This document shows positions 43,742 through 53,244 of a stretch of 64,000 nucleotides of DNA, in pieces. The translations under genes were made by a program, and so were the position numbers. This stretch comes from Nitrincola iocasae. GTDB taxonomy: Bacteria > Pseudomonadota > Gammaproteobacteria > Pseudomonadales > Balneatricaceae. The stretch lies in NCBI RefSeq assembly GCF_008727795.1, contig NZ_CP044222.1, positions 3,410,001 to 3,474,000 on the forward strand. The letters run 5' to 3'. The first letter of the stretch is position 1, and each line of letters opens with the position of its first letter. The notes under the pieces are model-generated. The model saw only the letters and a list, made by a program, of their open reading frames with translations. It was not told the DNA's origin and searched no databases.

Positions 43742-45136
43742 TCAATCGCGGTGCACGTGCGATGCAATATACGCATGCACCTCGGCAAGGGATTTCGGCA
43801 ACACACTGAAGCGCTCTTCACGCTCCATCAGATCACTCAGCCGGGCTGGCAGCTGGGGTGCCTCCAGACCGGCTTTTACTACCGGTTCCGGGAATTTTAC
43901 CGGATGCGCTGTCGCCAGAGTGATCATCGGCACACTACGATTTTTCCAACACTCGCGTGCCGCTTTAAGGCCAATCGCCGTGTGCGGATCGAGCAGATAG
44001 CCGGTTTCAGCATGCACCTGTCGGATCACCTCACAAGTGGTCGCATCATCAACCGCGTAACTGTCAAACAGTGCACGTACGCTGTCCCAGCGCGCCGGTT
44101 CCAGCTGTACCGCTTCGGTTTTGAAACGTTGCATCAGATCCGCCACGGCAGCACCATCACGGCCATAGACATCAAACAACAGACGTTCAAAGTTTGACGA
44201 CACCATGATATCCATAGACGGAGACAGGGTATGCTCCAGCGCCCCTTTGGACATATCATTACCGGAAATAACCCGGTGCAGGATATCATTGCGATTGGTC
44301 GCAACTACCAGCTGCTCAATTGGCAAGCCCATCTGTTTGGCCAGATAACCGGCAAAAATATCACCGAAGTTACCCGTAGGCACAGAGAAGGAAACCGGAC
44401 GATGCGGACCACCAACCGCCAGTGAGGCGGAGAAATAGTAAACGATCTGAGCCATAATGCGCGCCCAGTTGATCGAATTCACCGCGCCCAGCTTCATGCC
44501 CTTGAGGAAGCTCTGGTCCGCAAAGCTGTCTTTAACCATCTCCTGACAATCATCAAAATTGCCTTCCAGGGCAATATTAAACACATTATCAGCCAGAATG
44601 CTGGTCATCTGACGACGCTGTACTTCAGACACCCGGTTGTAGGGGTGCATGATAAAGATATCCAGATGCTCACTGTGACGGCAGCCTTCTATCGCTGCCG
44701 AGCCGGTATCACCGGAAGTCGCCCCCATGATCACCAAGCGCTCGCCACGTTCGGCCAGCACATGATCCATCAGCCGTCCCAGCAACTGCAGGGCAAAGTC
44801 TTTAAACGCCAGGGTCGGACCATGAAACAGTTCCAATATCCACTCGTTCTGTTCCAGTTGAACCAGCGGCGCTACGCCACTGTGATCAAATACGGCATAG
44901 GTTTCATCCACCATCTGTTTAAGATCTGCATCACTGATGCAGCCTTCAACAAAGGGTTGTATCACCTTAAAGGCCAATTCCGCATAGGGCAGGCCTGACC
45001 AGGAAGCAATTTCAGCCTGACTGAATACAGGCAGTTGCTCCGGCACATACAGCCCACCATCCTCGGCCATACCGGCCAGCAGCACATCAGAAAAGCTCAA
45101 TGAAGGTGCTTTTCCACGGGTAGAGATATATTTCAT
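43742..45136 (-). CDS. thrC: Threonine synthase
   Basis: A PLP enzyme converting O-phosphohomoserine to threonine. The 464-aa length and the start MKYISTRGKAPSLSF mark the class 2 type of gammaproteobacteria. The PLP Lys is K112 in HGPTLAFKDFALQ; the phosphate-binding loop is ATSGDTGSAA; SVPTGNFGDIFAGY is also typical. It follows hom by 10 bp, forming a threonine operon. Confidence 0.97.
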   Translation of the reverse strand: MKYISTRGKAPSLSFSDVLLAGMAEDGGLYVPEQLPVFSQAEIASWSGLPYAELAFKVIQPFVEGCISDADLKQMVDETYAVFDHSGVAPLVQLEQNEWILELFHGPTLAFKDFALQLLGRLMDHVLAERGERLVIMGATSGDTGSAAIEGCRHSEHLDIFIMHPYNRVSEVQRRQMTSILADNVFNIALEGNFDDCQEMVKDSFADQSFLKGMKLGAVNSINWARIMAQIVYYFSASLAVGGPHRPVSFSVPTGNFGDIFAGYLAKQMGLPIEQLVVATNRNDILHRVISGNDMSKGALEHTLSPSMDIMVSSNFERLLFDVYGRDGAAVADLMQRFKTEAVQLEPARWDSVRALFDSYAVDDATTCEVIRQVHAETGYLLDPHTAIGLKAARECWKNRSVPMITLATAHPVKFPEPVVKAGLEAPQLPARLSDLMEREERFSVLPKSLAEVHAYIASHVHRD

Positions 45137-45146
45137 TGCTGCCCCC

Positions 45147-46448
45147 TCAACCTTCCAGGTGATCTATGCGGATACGGATTAAATCGCCCAGAATATCCGG
45201 CAGCGCTTCGATTTCACGTATGGCTTCATTCATCATCCGCTCTTCAACACGCTGAGTCAGCATGATTACCGGCACCTGGGCTTCACGGGTTTCTTTCTGC
45301 ACGATCGCTTCAATATTGATACCTTTCTCACCCAAAATACGGGTGACATGGGCCAGCACCCCAGGACGTTCAACAGCCTGCAAACGTAAATAATAGCCAC
45401 TGACCGTCTGTTCAACCGGCAACACCGGTGTTTCAGATAACTGGTGAGACTGAAATGCCAGAGGTGGCACACGCCCGTGAGATGGCGTATCCAGCAAACG
45501 TGCCACATCGATCAGATCAGCCACCACAGCGGAAGCGGTCGGTTCAGCGCCAGCACCCGGACCATAATAGAGCGTCTGGCCTACCGCATCGCCAGAGACC
45601 AGAATGGCATTCATGACACCATTTACATTCGCCAGCAACGCGGATTTAGGAATGAGTGTCGGGTGCACACGCAATTCAATACCTTGTTCAGTATGACGGC
45701 TGATACCCAGGTGCTTGATACGATAGCCCAGCTCTTCAGCATATTGCACATCTTCCGGGGTGATCTTACTAATCCCCTCGGTATAGCCTTTTTCAAACTG
45801 TAACGGAATACCATAAGCGATTGAGGCCAGAATGGTCAGTTTGTGTGCCGCATCAATGCCTTCCACATCAAAGGTAGGGTCAGCCTCGGCATAGCCCAGC
45901 GCCTGTGCTTCGGCAAGCACATCGTTAAACGCACGGCCTTTTTCACGCATTTCGGTCATGATAAAGTTACCGGTACCATTAATGATACCAGCCAACCATT
46001 TGATTTTATTAGCAGCAAGCCCTTCGCGTATGGCTTTAATGATTGGAATGCCACCCGCCACAGCCGCTTCGAAGGCTACCACGACATTCTTTTCATTGGC
46101 GGCCGCGAAGATTTCATTACCATGCACCGCAATCAACGCCTTGTTCGCAGTTACCACATGCTTACCCTGTTCAATAGCGAGCATCACCAAATCACGTGCA
46201 ACTTCATAACCGCCAATCAGTTCAACAACAATATCTATGTCGGGATCGCGGGCAATTGCCATAACGTCGTTGATAATGTTGAAATCAGAGGTGTCGCATG
46301 CTGGATTCTCACGACGCGAAGCGATCGCAACCACCTCAATGGTGCGACCTGCACGCCGGGCAATATCATCCGCATTGCGCATCAGTACATTGAACGTACC
46401 GCCACCGACAGTTCCAAGTCCACAGATCCCGACTTTTACAGGCTTCAA
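45147..46448 (-). CDS. hom: Homoserine dehydrogenase
   Basis: Reduces aspartate semialdehyde to homoserine. It has an N-terminal NAD(P) fold (VGICGLGTVGGG), the catalytic region with KANKALIAVHG-type sequence and GIINGTGNFIMTEM, and a C-terminal ACT domain (RPGVLAHVTRILGEKGINIEAI) that probably senses threonine. The frame starts with a GTG at 46460; I prefer the TTG at 46448 because GAGG sits at proper distance before it and the product then begins with KPVKVGICG, the usual start. Confidence 0.95.
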   Translation of the reverse strand: MKPVKVGICGLGTVGGGTFNVLMRNADDIARRAGRTIEVVAIASRRENPACDTSDFNIINDVMAIARDPDIDIVVELIGGYEVARDLVMLAIEQGKHVVTANKALIAVHGNEIFAAANEKNVVVAFEAAVAGGIPIIKAIREGLAANKIKWLAGIINGTGNFIMTEMREKGRAFNDVLAEAQALGYAEADPTFDVEGIDAAHKLTILASIAYGIPLQFEKGYTEGISKITPEDVQYAEELGYRIKHLGISRHTEQGIELRVHPTLIPKSALLANVNGVMNAILVSGDAVGQTLYYGPGAGAEPTASAVVADLIDVARLLDTPSHGRVPPLAFQSHQLSETPVLPVEQTVSGYYLRLQAVERPGVLAHVTRILGEKGINIEAIVQKETREAQVPVIMLTQRVEERMMNEAIREIEALPDILGDLIRIRIDHLEG

Positions 46449-46526
46449 ACCACACCTCACAATTCCAGTTTACGACAAAATCCCGCGTTGCTGCCGCGGA
46501 AAAATAAAATGGTGATTAGTATAACT

Positions 46527-46562
46527 AAAACGGGGGCATTGCACTACGCAAGCCCCCGTTTT
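46527..46562. terminator. Bidirectional-type terminator between dsbC and hom
   Basis: AAAACGGGGGC (46527-46537) and GCCCCCGTTTT (46552-46562) form a perfect 11-bp stem with a 14-base loop. On the minus strand it lies 33 bp after the dsbC stop and is followed by TTTTAGTTATACT, so it should separate dsbC from hom-thrC; a TATACT box just after it may serve the hom promoter. Confidence 0.85.
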
Positions 46563-46595
46563 ACCCAGCCCAGCCCGGTGAAAATACCGGTTGGC

Positions 46596-47336
46596 TTATT
46601 GCGACACCCCTAACATCTGAGCAATCCGTTCAGCTGGCATATAGCCCGGAATCAAAGTGCCATCTTCCAGCACCATCGCTGGCGTTCCCGTCACCCCTAT
46701 TTTTTGCCCCAACATAAACTGATCAACCACGGGGTTTTCACAGGTTTTATTTTCAATGGTACCACCCGATTTCACCCGATCCAGCAGAGCAGCACGCTCT
46801 TCCGCTGTTTCGCCACACCAGACAGTAACCATTGTTCTGTAGGTTGCCGTATTAGGGCCACCCCGTGGAAAGGCCAGATAACTGACTTCAACCCCCATCT
46901 CATTCAATGCTTCCACTTCTTCATGCAATTGACGGCAGTAAGGGCAGTCCACATCGGTAAAGACTCGCAGGGTGGCTTGTTTCTCCCCCCTGGCTGGATA
47001 AGTGATCATCTGATCCTGCGTTACCTCAGCGAGCGCTGCAACACGCATCTGATTCTGACTTTGCTCAGTCACGTTAACCAAACCTTGTTGATCATCAATG
47101 CGGAACAGATGACCCACAAAAAAATATTCACCCTGTTCATGCGCGTAAAGTAACTCACCGCTCTCCAACAACACCTCGTACATACCCTCTAACGGTGCGG
47201 CCTCGATACTCTTGATCGGAATTCTTGAATCCGCCTTGCGCAACTGCTCGCGGATCAGATCTTTGGCATCAGCCATACTCTGCGAGCTGAGCAGAAATCC
47301 CACTAATAAAACGGCCCAACCGGCGTACTTCTTCAT
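46596..47336 (-). CDS. dsbC: Periplasmic disulfide isomerase DsbC
   Basis: Reshuffles wrong disulfides in secreted proteins. The signal peptide covers about the first 21 residues from MKKYAGW (cut near SMA-DA). An N-terminal dimerisation domain is followed by a thioredoxin domain with the active site CPYC in DVDCPYCRQ, the cis-Pro in GVTGTPAMVL, and a second Cys pair (WCGE and KTCENP). I chose the ATG at 47336 (GAGGAAA upstream) over the TTG at 47351. It lies 57 bp from xerD. Confidence 0.95.
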   Translation of the reverse strand: MKKYAGWAVLLVGFLLSSQSMADAKDLIREQLRKADSRIPIKSIEAAPLEGMYEVLLESGELLYAHEQGEYFFVGHLFRIDDQQGLVNVTEQSQNQMRVAALAEVTQDQMITYPARGEKQATLRVFTDVDCPYCRQLHEEVEALNEMGVEVSYLAFPRGGPNTATYRTMVTVWCGETAEERAALLDRVKSGGTIENKTCENPVVDQFMLGQKIGVTGTPAMVLEDGTLIPGYMPAERIAQMLGVSQ

Positions 47337-47393
47337 AGTTTCCTCATCCAATTAATGACACTTAGTTATCTGAGTAACCACACCCACAAAAGT

Positions 47394-48323
47394 TCATCCC
47401 CGCGGATGATGTGCCCGATGCAGTGACTGTAATCTGTGTGTTGCTACGTGTGTATAAATTTGTGTTGTTGACAGATCGGCATGACCGAGTAGCATCTGCA
47501 CAACACGCAGGTCAGCCCCATGATTGAGCAAATGGGTTGCAAAGGCATGGCGCAGCACGTGTGGCGACAAGGCTTTATCGATGCCTGCCTGCCCCGCATG
47601 CAAGCGCACTCGGTGCCAGAACGTCTGACGTGTCATCTGATTGCCCCGACGACTCAGGAAAACCACATCCTGCGAGGTGTCAACGGCAAGCAAGGGCCTG
47701 GACGTTTTCAAGTAGCGGCGCATCCACTCCAACGCCTCATCCCCAACTGGCACCAGGCGCTCCTTATCTCCCTTACCGACAACCCGGATCACCCCCTGAC
47801 GCAGATTCATCTGCTCTGTGCGCAAACCCACTAACTCTGTGACCCGCAAACCAGAAGCATAAATCAGTTCCAGCATGGTTCTGTCACGCAGCCCCAGCAC
47901 ATCCGTCACATCAGGTGCGGCAAGTAGACATTCAACATCGGTTTCAGTCAAGGTCTTAGGTAAAGGGCGTCCCGGTTTAGGACTGGCAATATTGAGTGTT
48001 GGATCCTGCTCTACCCGCCCCTCTCGCAGCAGAAAACGGTAAAAACCACGCAGACAGGACAACACCCTTGCTGTGGAAACCGCTTTGAACGCCTGCCCAA
48101 CACGCCAGTCCAGGTAAGCCTGAAGGTGATGCCGCTGAACCTGCAGTAAATAGAGAGAACGATCATTAAGCCATAGGGCAAAGTGCTTGAGATCGCGCTG
48201 ATAGGATAGCTGTGTATTACGACTCAAGCCCTTTTCCAACCAGGCTAACTGCACATACTCACGAATAAGATGCTGATCCTGAGGCTGGGGTTCCAAAGCA
48301 GTGAAACGACGATCCAGGGTCAA
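47394..48323 (-). CDS. xerD: Site-specific tyrosine recombinase XerD
   Basis: With XerC it resolves chromosome dimers at dif. The 309-aa protein has the full catalytic set: Arg160 (ASGLRVTEL), Lys184 (GKGDKER), His255 and Arg258 (HVLRHAFATHL), His281 (LLGHADLSTTQ) and the nucleophile Tyr290. The xerD-dsbC-hom-thrC order matches Pseudomonas, supporting XerD rather than a mobile integrase. Its start overlaps the upstream gene stop. Confidence 0.95.
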   Translation of the reverse strand: MTLDRRFTALEPQPQDQHLIREYVQLAWLEKGLSRNTQLSYQRDLKHFALWLNDRSLYLLQVQRHHLQAYLDWRVGQAFKAVSTARVLSCLRGFYRFLLREGRVEQDPTLNIASPKPGRPLPKTLTETDVECLLAAPDVTDVLGLRDRTMLELIYASGLRVTELVGLRTEQMNLRQGVIRVVGKGDKERLVPVGDEALEWMRRYLKTSRPLLAVDTSQDVVFLSRRGNQMTRQTFWHRVRLHAGQAGIDKALSPHVLRHAFATHLLNHGADLRVVQMLLGHADLSTTQIYTHVATHRLQSLHRAHHPRG

Positions 48324-49654
48324 CGAAAAACCTCAGTAGCCTGAAGCGTTTCCAGCTCAACTGGATACTCTGCCGTACCATGTTGCACTCGCTCAGCTAC
48401 ACGTGCACTGCCATCATCAACACTCATCAGTATGCCATCAACTCGCTTTCCAAACGAGGTATAAAAACGCACCGGATGACCGATATAATTTACCAATTCA
48501 AGCGGATCAGTTCGACGATACTTCTGAGACTCTGCCGAGGGCGGGACTGGTACGATCGGCGGCGATGCCACACCGGGCATACTACGAGGCAAAGTCTCCA
48601 GCTCAGATAACTCTGGTATTTCCGGCACAGGCTGCTCCTGAATCACAGGCTCCTGCAACACGGCCAGAAGTGACTGCATTTGCTCTGAATCCAGCGTCAG
48701 GGATTGATCATTCACACTGACTGACAGTGCGTTAGTCAACACGTCTTCGAGGTATCCAGGCGCATCAACTGCCTGTAAATCCACACCTTGCAGATTCAGA
48801 CTCATTGTCATTCGGGCGTTTGGTTCACCCGACTGTCGATACGCAGGCATCAGCGCCGCCGTCAACTCAGGAGCCTGATCATTTAACCAGCCCTGAATCA
48901 AGTTCAGATGCTGCTCACGGTATTCAGCAATACTCAATCCTGACTGCATGGCACAGAACTGGTTTTTGCGCTGATTGTAGCCCTTATCCTGATAGCTGAT
49001 ATCCATACGCTGCAACTGTGGACCGAGTTGCGACAAGGTTTGCGGGGAAACTATGTCTGCCTGAAGGCTCAGATCAACACCTATCTCAGCCCAACCATAC
49101 ATATGACCAAGCAACTCCAGTCCCAGTCTATCCTGAGCGGTTTGTCGCAAGTTTGCATGAAAATCAAAACGCCCCTGGCGCATTCCCATCATGCGCATTG
49201 CCGACATATCAAAATAACGAACCGTGCCGCACCCCAGCGCCGCAGGCTGAGTACCCTCTTCTGTCTGCTGAGCCAACTCAGCAAGCATAATAAACAAAGG
49301 CATATTGAAGTCGACATGCAAGCCTTCTATAGCTAAAGCAAGCTCTTCCGGCCAGTCACCGATAGCCATGCGCGATTCAAAGTCTAGAAAAAATAGCGGA
49401 TCTGAAGTCAGACGAATCTTATCGACGATAAACCCAGTGGGTTGCCCCATGGGTGTCAAGGTAACGGTACTCAGTTGGATATCGCCCAGAGGATTAACAT
49501 ACAGTGCGCCATAATCAGCTTCAATCAATGGGCGCATTTGCTGCAACTGCGCATCGATGGCCGATTTCACCTGATAGTAATACAAGCCGTAAGCAATGAG
49601 CAGCAACAAAAACAGCAACAACACTACCTTTGAAAACAGTTTAACAATCCACAT
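48320..49654 (-). CDS. Membrane-anchored protein of unknown function
   Basis: A 444-aa protein that I do not recognise. I chose the ATG at 49654, starting MWIVKLFSK; the frame extends to 49702 but the added residues lack sense as a leader. One N-terminal anchor (about residues 5-26) leads into a long periplasmic part resembling AsmA-like or DUF945-like repeated strands (DIQLSTVTLTPMGQPTG, GLHVDFNMPLF). A Pro/Glu-rich linker near 350-375 precedes a small C-terminal domain with LELVNYIGHPVRFYTSFGKRV, possibly SH3/Sm-like. It overlaps xerD by 4 bp. Confidence 0.75.
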   Translation of the reverse strand: MWIVKLFSKVVLLLFLLLLIAYGLYYYQVKSAIDAQLQQMRPLIEADYGALYVNPLGDIQLSTVTLTPMGQPTGFIVDKIRLTSDPLFFLDFESRMAIGDWPEELALAIEGLHVDFNMPLFIMLAELAQQTEEGTQPAALGCGTVRYFDMSAMRMMGMRQGRFDFHANLRQTAQDRLGLELLGHMYGWAEIGVDLSLQADIVSPQTLSQLGPQLQRMDISYQDKGYNQRKNQFCAMQSGLSIAEYREQHLNLIQGWLNDQAPELTAALMPAYRQSGEPNARMTMSLNLQGVDLQAVDAPGYLEDVLTNALSVSVNDQSLTLDSEQMQSLLAVLQEPVIQEQPVPEIPELSELETLPRSMPGVASPPIVPVPPSAESQKYRRTDPLELVNYIGHPVRFYTSFGKRVDGILMSVDDGSARVAERVQHGTAEYPVELETLQATEVFR

Positions 49655-49730
49655 CCGTCTTTTCTCAGCTAAATGTTTCCCGATATTGCATTCTATGCAC
49701 AATTTAGCCTTTACGCGAATGTGCAGACGA

Positions 49731-49758
49731 AAAAAAACGGCCCGTAGGCCGTTTTTTT
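49731..49758. terminator. Perfect bidirectional terminator of rplS
   Basis: AAAAAAACGGCC (49731-49742) and GGCCGTTTTTTT (49747-49758) form a perfect 12-bp stem with a CGTA loop, giving a U-tract on either strand. It lies 12 bp after the rplS stop and ends the rpsP-rimM-trmD-rplS transcript. Confidence 0.93.
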
Positions 49759-49770
49759 GATGTGGGGCAA

Positions 49771-50127
49771 TTAACCCAGCTTTTCTTTGATACGTGCAGA
49801 CTTACCACTACGCTCACGCAGGTAGTAAAGTTTAGCCTGACGTACATCACCACGACGCTTGACGCTGATGCTGTCAATGATCGTGCTGTAAGTCTGGAAA
49901 GTACGCTCAACACCCACGCCGTGAGAGATTTTACGTACTGTGAAAGCTGAGTTCAGTCCGCGGTTGCGCTTACCGATCACTACACCTTCAAAAGACTGCA
50001 GACGGCTACGTTCGCCCTCAACAACCTTAACCTGGACTACAACGGTATCACCGGGTGCAAATGCAGGCACCTCTTTACTCATCTGTTCAGCTTCAATCTG
50101 CTGAATAATATTACTTTTGCTGCTCAT
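49771..50127 (-). CDS. rplS: 50S ribosomal protein L19
   Basis: A 118-aa protein at the 30S-50S interface. The start MSSKSNIIQQIEAEQM at 50127 is preceded by AGGAGCGAGCG; the longer frame to 50154 is not used. Motifs include PGDTVVVQVKVVEGERSRLQ, FEGVVIGKRNRGLNSAFTVRK and the C-terminal KLYYLRERSGKSARIKEKL. It is last in the rpsP operon. Confidence 0.98.
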   Translation of the reverse strand: MSSKSNIIQQIEAEQMSKEVPAFAPGDTVVVQVKVVEGERSRLQSFEGVVIGKRNRGLNSAFTVRKISHGVGVERTFQTYSTIIDSISVKRRGDVRQAKLYYLRERSGKSARIKEKLG

Positions 50128-50156
50128 CGCTCGCTCCTGTATTTTCGACCGCACGC

Positions 50157-50897
50157 CTATTCGGCTTCGCGGATATATTCGCTTAACAGCGCCTGCTGTT
50201 CCGGGCTGAGTTCAATCTTTTCCAACAGATCCGGCCGCCTTTGCCAGGTTCGCCCCAACTGCTGCTTCAAACGCCAGCGTTTGATATCAGCATGGTTACC
50301 ACCCAGCAGCACCGCAGGTACCTGCTTCTCATCGAGTGTTTCGGGTCGGGTATAGTGGGGGCAATCCAGCAAGCCTGCAGCAAAAGAATCCTCTGCTGCC
50401 GAATCTTCATGCCCCAACACACCGGGTAACATCCGGGAGACAGCATCCACCATCACCATGGCAGGTAACTCGCCTCCACTGAGCACAAAATCACCCAGCG
50501 ACCACTCTTCATCAATGTCAGTATCTAGCAGACGCTCATCAATGCCCTCGTAGCGCCCAGCCACCAAAATCAGGCTGTCTGCTGTGGCAAGCTCTGACAC
50601 ACCGGCCTGATCCAACCGACGCCCCTGGGGTGACAGGTAAATCACCCTGGCCTGCCCCGGCGCTTTCAGTTTGGCGGCCTGTATGGCATCCCGCAGAGGC
50701 TGCACCTTCATCAACATACCCGGGCCACCACCATAAGGTCGGTCATCCACGGTACGGTGCCTGTCCAGTGTGAAATCCCTGGGATTCCAGCACTCAACTT
50801 CTAGCAAACCACTGCGCACTGCGCGCCCGGTGATGCCGTAGCCGGTAACAGCCTCGAACATCTCCGGAAACAAACTGACAATTCCGAACCACATCAA
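50157..50897 (-). CDS. trmD: tRNA (guanine-37-N1)-methyltransferase TrmD
   Basis: Methylates G37 of tRNAs reading CNN and related codons, preventing frameshifts. The 246-aa SPOUT protein has RPYGGGPGMLMKVQPL near residues 53-68, AGRYEGIDERL near 113-123, and the trefoil-knot region WSLGDFVLSGGELPA. The catalytic Asp lies in HEDSAAEDSF. It abuts rimM (1-bp spacing) in the classic operon. Confidence 0.97.
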   Translation of the reverse strand: MMWFGIVSLFPEMFEAVTGYGITGRAVRSGLLEVECWNPRDFTLDRHRTVDDRPYGGGPGMLMKVQPLRDAIQAAKLKAPGQARVIYLSPQGRRLDQAGVSELATADSLILVAGRYEGIDERLLDTDIDEEWSLGDFVLSGGELPAMVMVDAVSRMLPGVLGHEDSAAEDSFAAGLLDCPHYTRPETLDEKQVPAVLLGGNHADIKRWRLKQQLGRTWQRRPDLLEKIELSPEQQALLSEYIREAE

Positions 50898-51431
50898 CTA
50901 GAACTCCGGGTCCCAATCGACCCGCATCGTTCCTTTTTCAAGATCTATCTCTTTAACCACCTGTTCCGGTAAATAAGGAATAAGCCGTTCAACTTTGTCG
51001 CGACTGTTCGCGGTCGCTTTGACGACGAACACATCATTCGAACCGGTTTCAATCAGGTGGTCCACCCGTCCCAGCAACTCGCCGGATTCGGTATAAACCA
51101 AAAGATTTTCAAGCTGACTCCAGTAGTACTCACCTGTTTCAAGCTCAGGCAACTGATGCTGTGCGACATAAATCTCCGCATTGCTCCAGTCTCTGACCTG
51201 TTCAGGGGTATCAATACCTGCCAACTTGGCAATCAAGCCTTTACCGTGACGTTTACTGGATTCCAGTTTTACCTGAAACCACTGCTCGCCACGCTTCACC
51301 TGCCAGGGGGAATAACAAAATACATTATCTATCGGGTCTGTATAGGAGTGGATTTTGATCCAACCCTTAACGCCGTAGGGTGCAGTCAACTTACCGATAA
51401 CGGTGAGCTTCTCTGCTTGCATTTGCTCCAT
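50898..51431 (-). CDS. rimM: 16S rRNA processing protein RimM
   Basis: A 30S maturation factor that binds S19 and the 16S 3' domain. It consists of two beta-barrel domains: the N-terminal VIGKLTAPYGVKGWIKI and the PRC-barrel with EYYWSQLENLLVY, ending LIPYLPEQVVKEIDLEKG. I chose the ATG at 51431 (177 aa); the frame could start at a TTG at 51449 or an ATG at 51422. Order rpsP-rimM-trmD-rplS is universal. Confidence 0.93.
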   Translation of the reverse strand: MEQMQAEKLTVIGKLTAPYGVKGWIKIHSYTDPIDNVFCYSPWQVKRGEQWFQVKLESSKRHGKGLIAKLAGIDTPEQVRDWSNAEIYVAQHQLPELETGEYYWSQLENLLVYTESGELLGRVDHLIETGSNDVFVVKATANSRDKVERLIPYLPEQVVKEIDLEKGTMRVDWDPEF

Positions 51432-51451
51432 ACCTGTCAGGTCCGCCAAAC

Positions 51452-51703
51452 TTACTGTGCGGCTTTACGTGCGTCTTTAACCAGATTAGCAACGCGCTCA
51501 GAGGTCTGAGCGCCTTTGCTGATCCAGTAATCAACACGTTCCAGGTTAATGCGCAGACGCTCTTCCTGACCCCGGGCTACAGGGTTAAAAAAGCCCACCC
51601 GCTCAATAAAGCGGCTGTCACGCGCAAAGCGTGAATCGGCAACGGTGATATGATAAAACGGACGCTTTTTGGCGCCGCCTCGAGACAAACGAATAGTGAC
51701 CAT
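51452..51703 (-). CDS. rpsP: 30S ribosomal protein S16
   Basis: An 83-aa protein, starting MVTIRLSRGGAKKRPFYHI at 51703 with AGGGG upstream. The following region DSRFARDSRFIERVGFFNP and ERVDYWISKGAQ is typical of S16. It opens the operon with rimM, trmD and rplS. Confidence 0.98.
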   Translation of the reverse strand: MVTIRLSRGGAKKRPFYHITVADSRFARDSRFIERVGFFNPVARGQEERLRINLERVDYWISKGAQTSERVANLVKDARKAAQ

Positions 51704-51803
51704 GCGCTGGACCCCTTTATTTCGCAAGGATGGGTTTTAGGATCGCCCATCGTTAATAATCCCCATCTCTTCGCTATGCCAGCCGGCAAGACGGGGGCCA
51801 ATC

Positions 51804-51832
51804 TAAAAATCAAGGCGCGAATTGTACGTCAA
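51804..51832 (-). promoter_or_regulatory. Putative sigma-70 promoter of rpsP operon
   Basis: On the minus strand TTGACG (51832-51827) is a good -35 box, with TTTTTA (51809-51804) 17 bp downstream as a weak -10. It lies about 100 bp before the rpsP start, in the gap after ffh, where the operon promoter is expected. Confidence 0.4.
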
Positions 51833-51861
51833 ACAACCAATAAATAAAAGCTATTCATCGC

Positions 51862-53244
51862 TCAGAAGCGCGGAAAGCCACCGCCGCCGCCCATACCGGG
51901 TGGCATCATGCCTTTCATACCACGCGCCAGCTTGGTCATACCTGACTTACTGCCAAATTTTTTCATCATTTTAGCCATCTGCTTATGCTGTTTCAGCAGA
52001 CGGTTTACATCCTGAATCTGGGTACCCGAACCCACAGCAATACGACGCTTGCGCGAGCCAGAAATAATATCCGGGTTACGCCGCTCCTTGGGTGTCATGG
52101 AGTTGATGATCACTTCAAACTGCTGCATGCCTTTTTCAGCCTGCGCTGCCTGAGCCGCTTGTGCCATCTGCCCCATACCCGGCAGTTTTTCCAGCATGCC
52201 CATCATGCCACCCATATTACTCATCTGCTGGATCTGCTCACGGAAATCCTCCAGATCAAAGCCCTTGCCTTTGGTCATTTTCTTGGCAAGCTTCTCAGCC
52301 TTAACCTTGTCGATCTTCTGCTCAGCTTCTTCGATCAGACTAAGCACATCGCCCATACCAAGGATACGCGAGGCAATACGATCGGGATGGAAAGGCTCCA
52401 GTGCATCGGTTTTTTCACCCACGCCAAGGAACTTGATCGGCTTACCGGTAATATGACGCACCGACAAAGCTGCACCACCACGTGCGTCGCCATCCGTTTT
52501 GGTCAGAATCACACCAGTCAATGGCAGCACGTCATTGAAAGCACGTGCGGTATTGGCAGCATCCTGACCGGTCATGGCATCGACGACAAACAGGGTTTCA
52601 ACCGGCTTAACCGCAGCGTGCAGATCACGAATCTCAGCCATCATCGCCTCATCAATGGCGAGACGACCGGCGGTATCCACCAGCAGCACATCATGGTGTT
52701 GCAGGCGCGCATGGCGAATAGCGCTATTGACGATATCTACTGGCTTCTGACTGCTATCCGAGGGGAAAAACTCCACGCCCACTTCAGCCGCCAGTGTTTC
52801 TAACTGACGTATAGCGGCCGGTCGATAAATATCAGCCGATACCACCAGCACTTTTTTCTTTTTGCGCTCTTTCAGAAAACGGGACAGCTTGGCAACAGAG
52901 GTGGTTTTACCCGCGCCCTGTAAACCAGCCATCATCACCACTGCTGGAGGTGTAGTACTCAGGTCGAGCTCGGCATTAGCCTCGCCCATCACCTTGATCA
53001 GCTCTTCGTTGACTATTTTGACGAAGACCTGCCCGGGACTCAGGCTTTTACTAACCTCCTGCCCCACCGCACGCTCTTTGACATTGTTAATGAATTCTTT
53101 AACAACTGGCAAAGCCACATCCGCTTCAAGCAGCGCCATACGCACTTCACGCAGGGTGCCTTTAATATTTTCTTCCGTCAGGCGCGCCTGACCGGTGACG
53201 CTACGTAACGTCTGTGTTAATCGTTGTGTAAGATTATCAAACAT
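51862..53244 (-). CDS. ffh: Signal recognition particle protein Ffh
   Basis: The SRP54 GTPase that, with 4.5S RNA, brings membrane-protein nascent chains to FtsY. The 460-aa protein has the N domain, the G domain with GLQGAGKTTS at 107-116, DTAGRLAIDEAMM, TKTDGDARGGAAL and GVGEKTD, and a methionine-rich M domain (MMGMLEKLPGMGQM, SGSRKRRIAVGSG, MAKMMKKF). Its C-terminus ends in a Gly-rich, Pro-Arg-Phe tail. Confidence 0.98.
   Translation of the reverse strand: MFDNLTQRLTQTLRSVTGQARLTEENIKGTLREVRMALLEADVALPVVKEFINNVKERAVGQEVSKSLSPGQVFVKIVNEELIKVMGEANAELDLSTTPPAVVMMAGLQGAGKTTSVAKLSRFLKERKKKKVLVVSADIYRPAAIRQLETLAAEVGVEFFPSDSSQKPVDIVNSAIRHARLQHHDVLLVDTAGRLAIDEAMMAEIRDLHAAVKPVETLFVVDAMTGQDAANTARAFNDVLPLTGVILTKTDGDARGGAALSVRHITGKPIKFLGVGEKTDALEPFHPDRIASRILGMGDVLSLIEEAEQKIDKVKAEKLAKKMTKGKGFDLEDFREQIQQMSNMGGMMGMLEKLPGMGQMAQAAQAAQAEKGMQQFEVIINSMTPKERRNPDIISGSRKRRIAVGSGTQIQDVNRLLKQHKQMAKMMKKFGSKSGMTKLARGMKGMMPPGMGGGGGFPRF

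Noticed and set aside
45843..46613. A 256-codon plus-strand frame
   Set aside because: Antisense to hom and its promoter region; no recognisable domain.
47394..48323. Tyrosine recombinase as a mobile-element integrase
   Set aside because: Length, catalytic set and xerD-dsbC-hom neighbourhood fit housekeeping XerD.
51985..52803. A 272-codon plus-strand frame
   Set aside because: Antisense to ffh; a His/Leu-rich product with no known motif.
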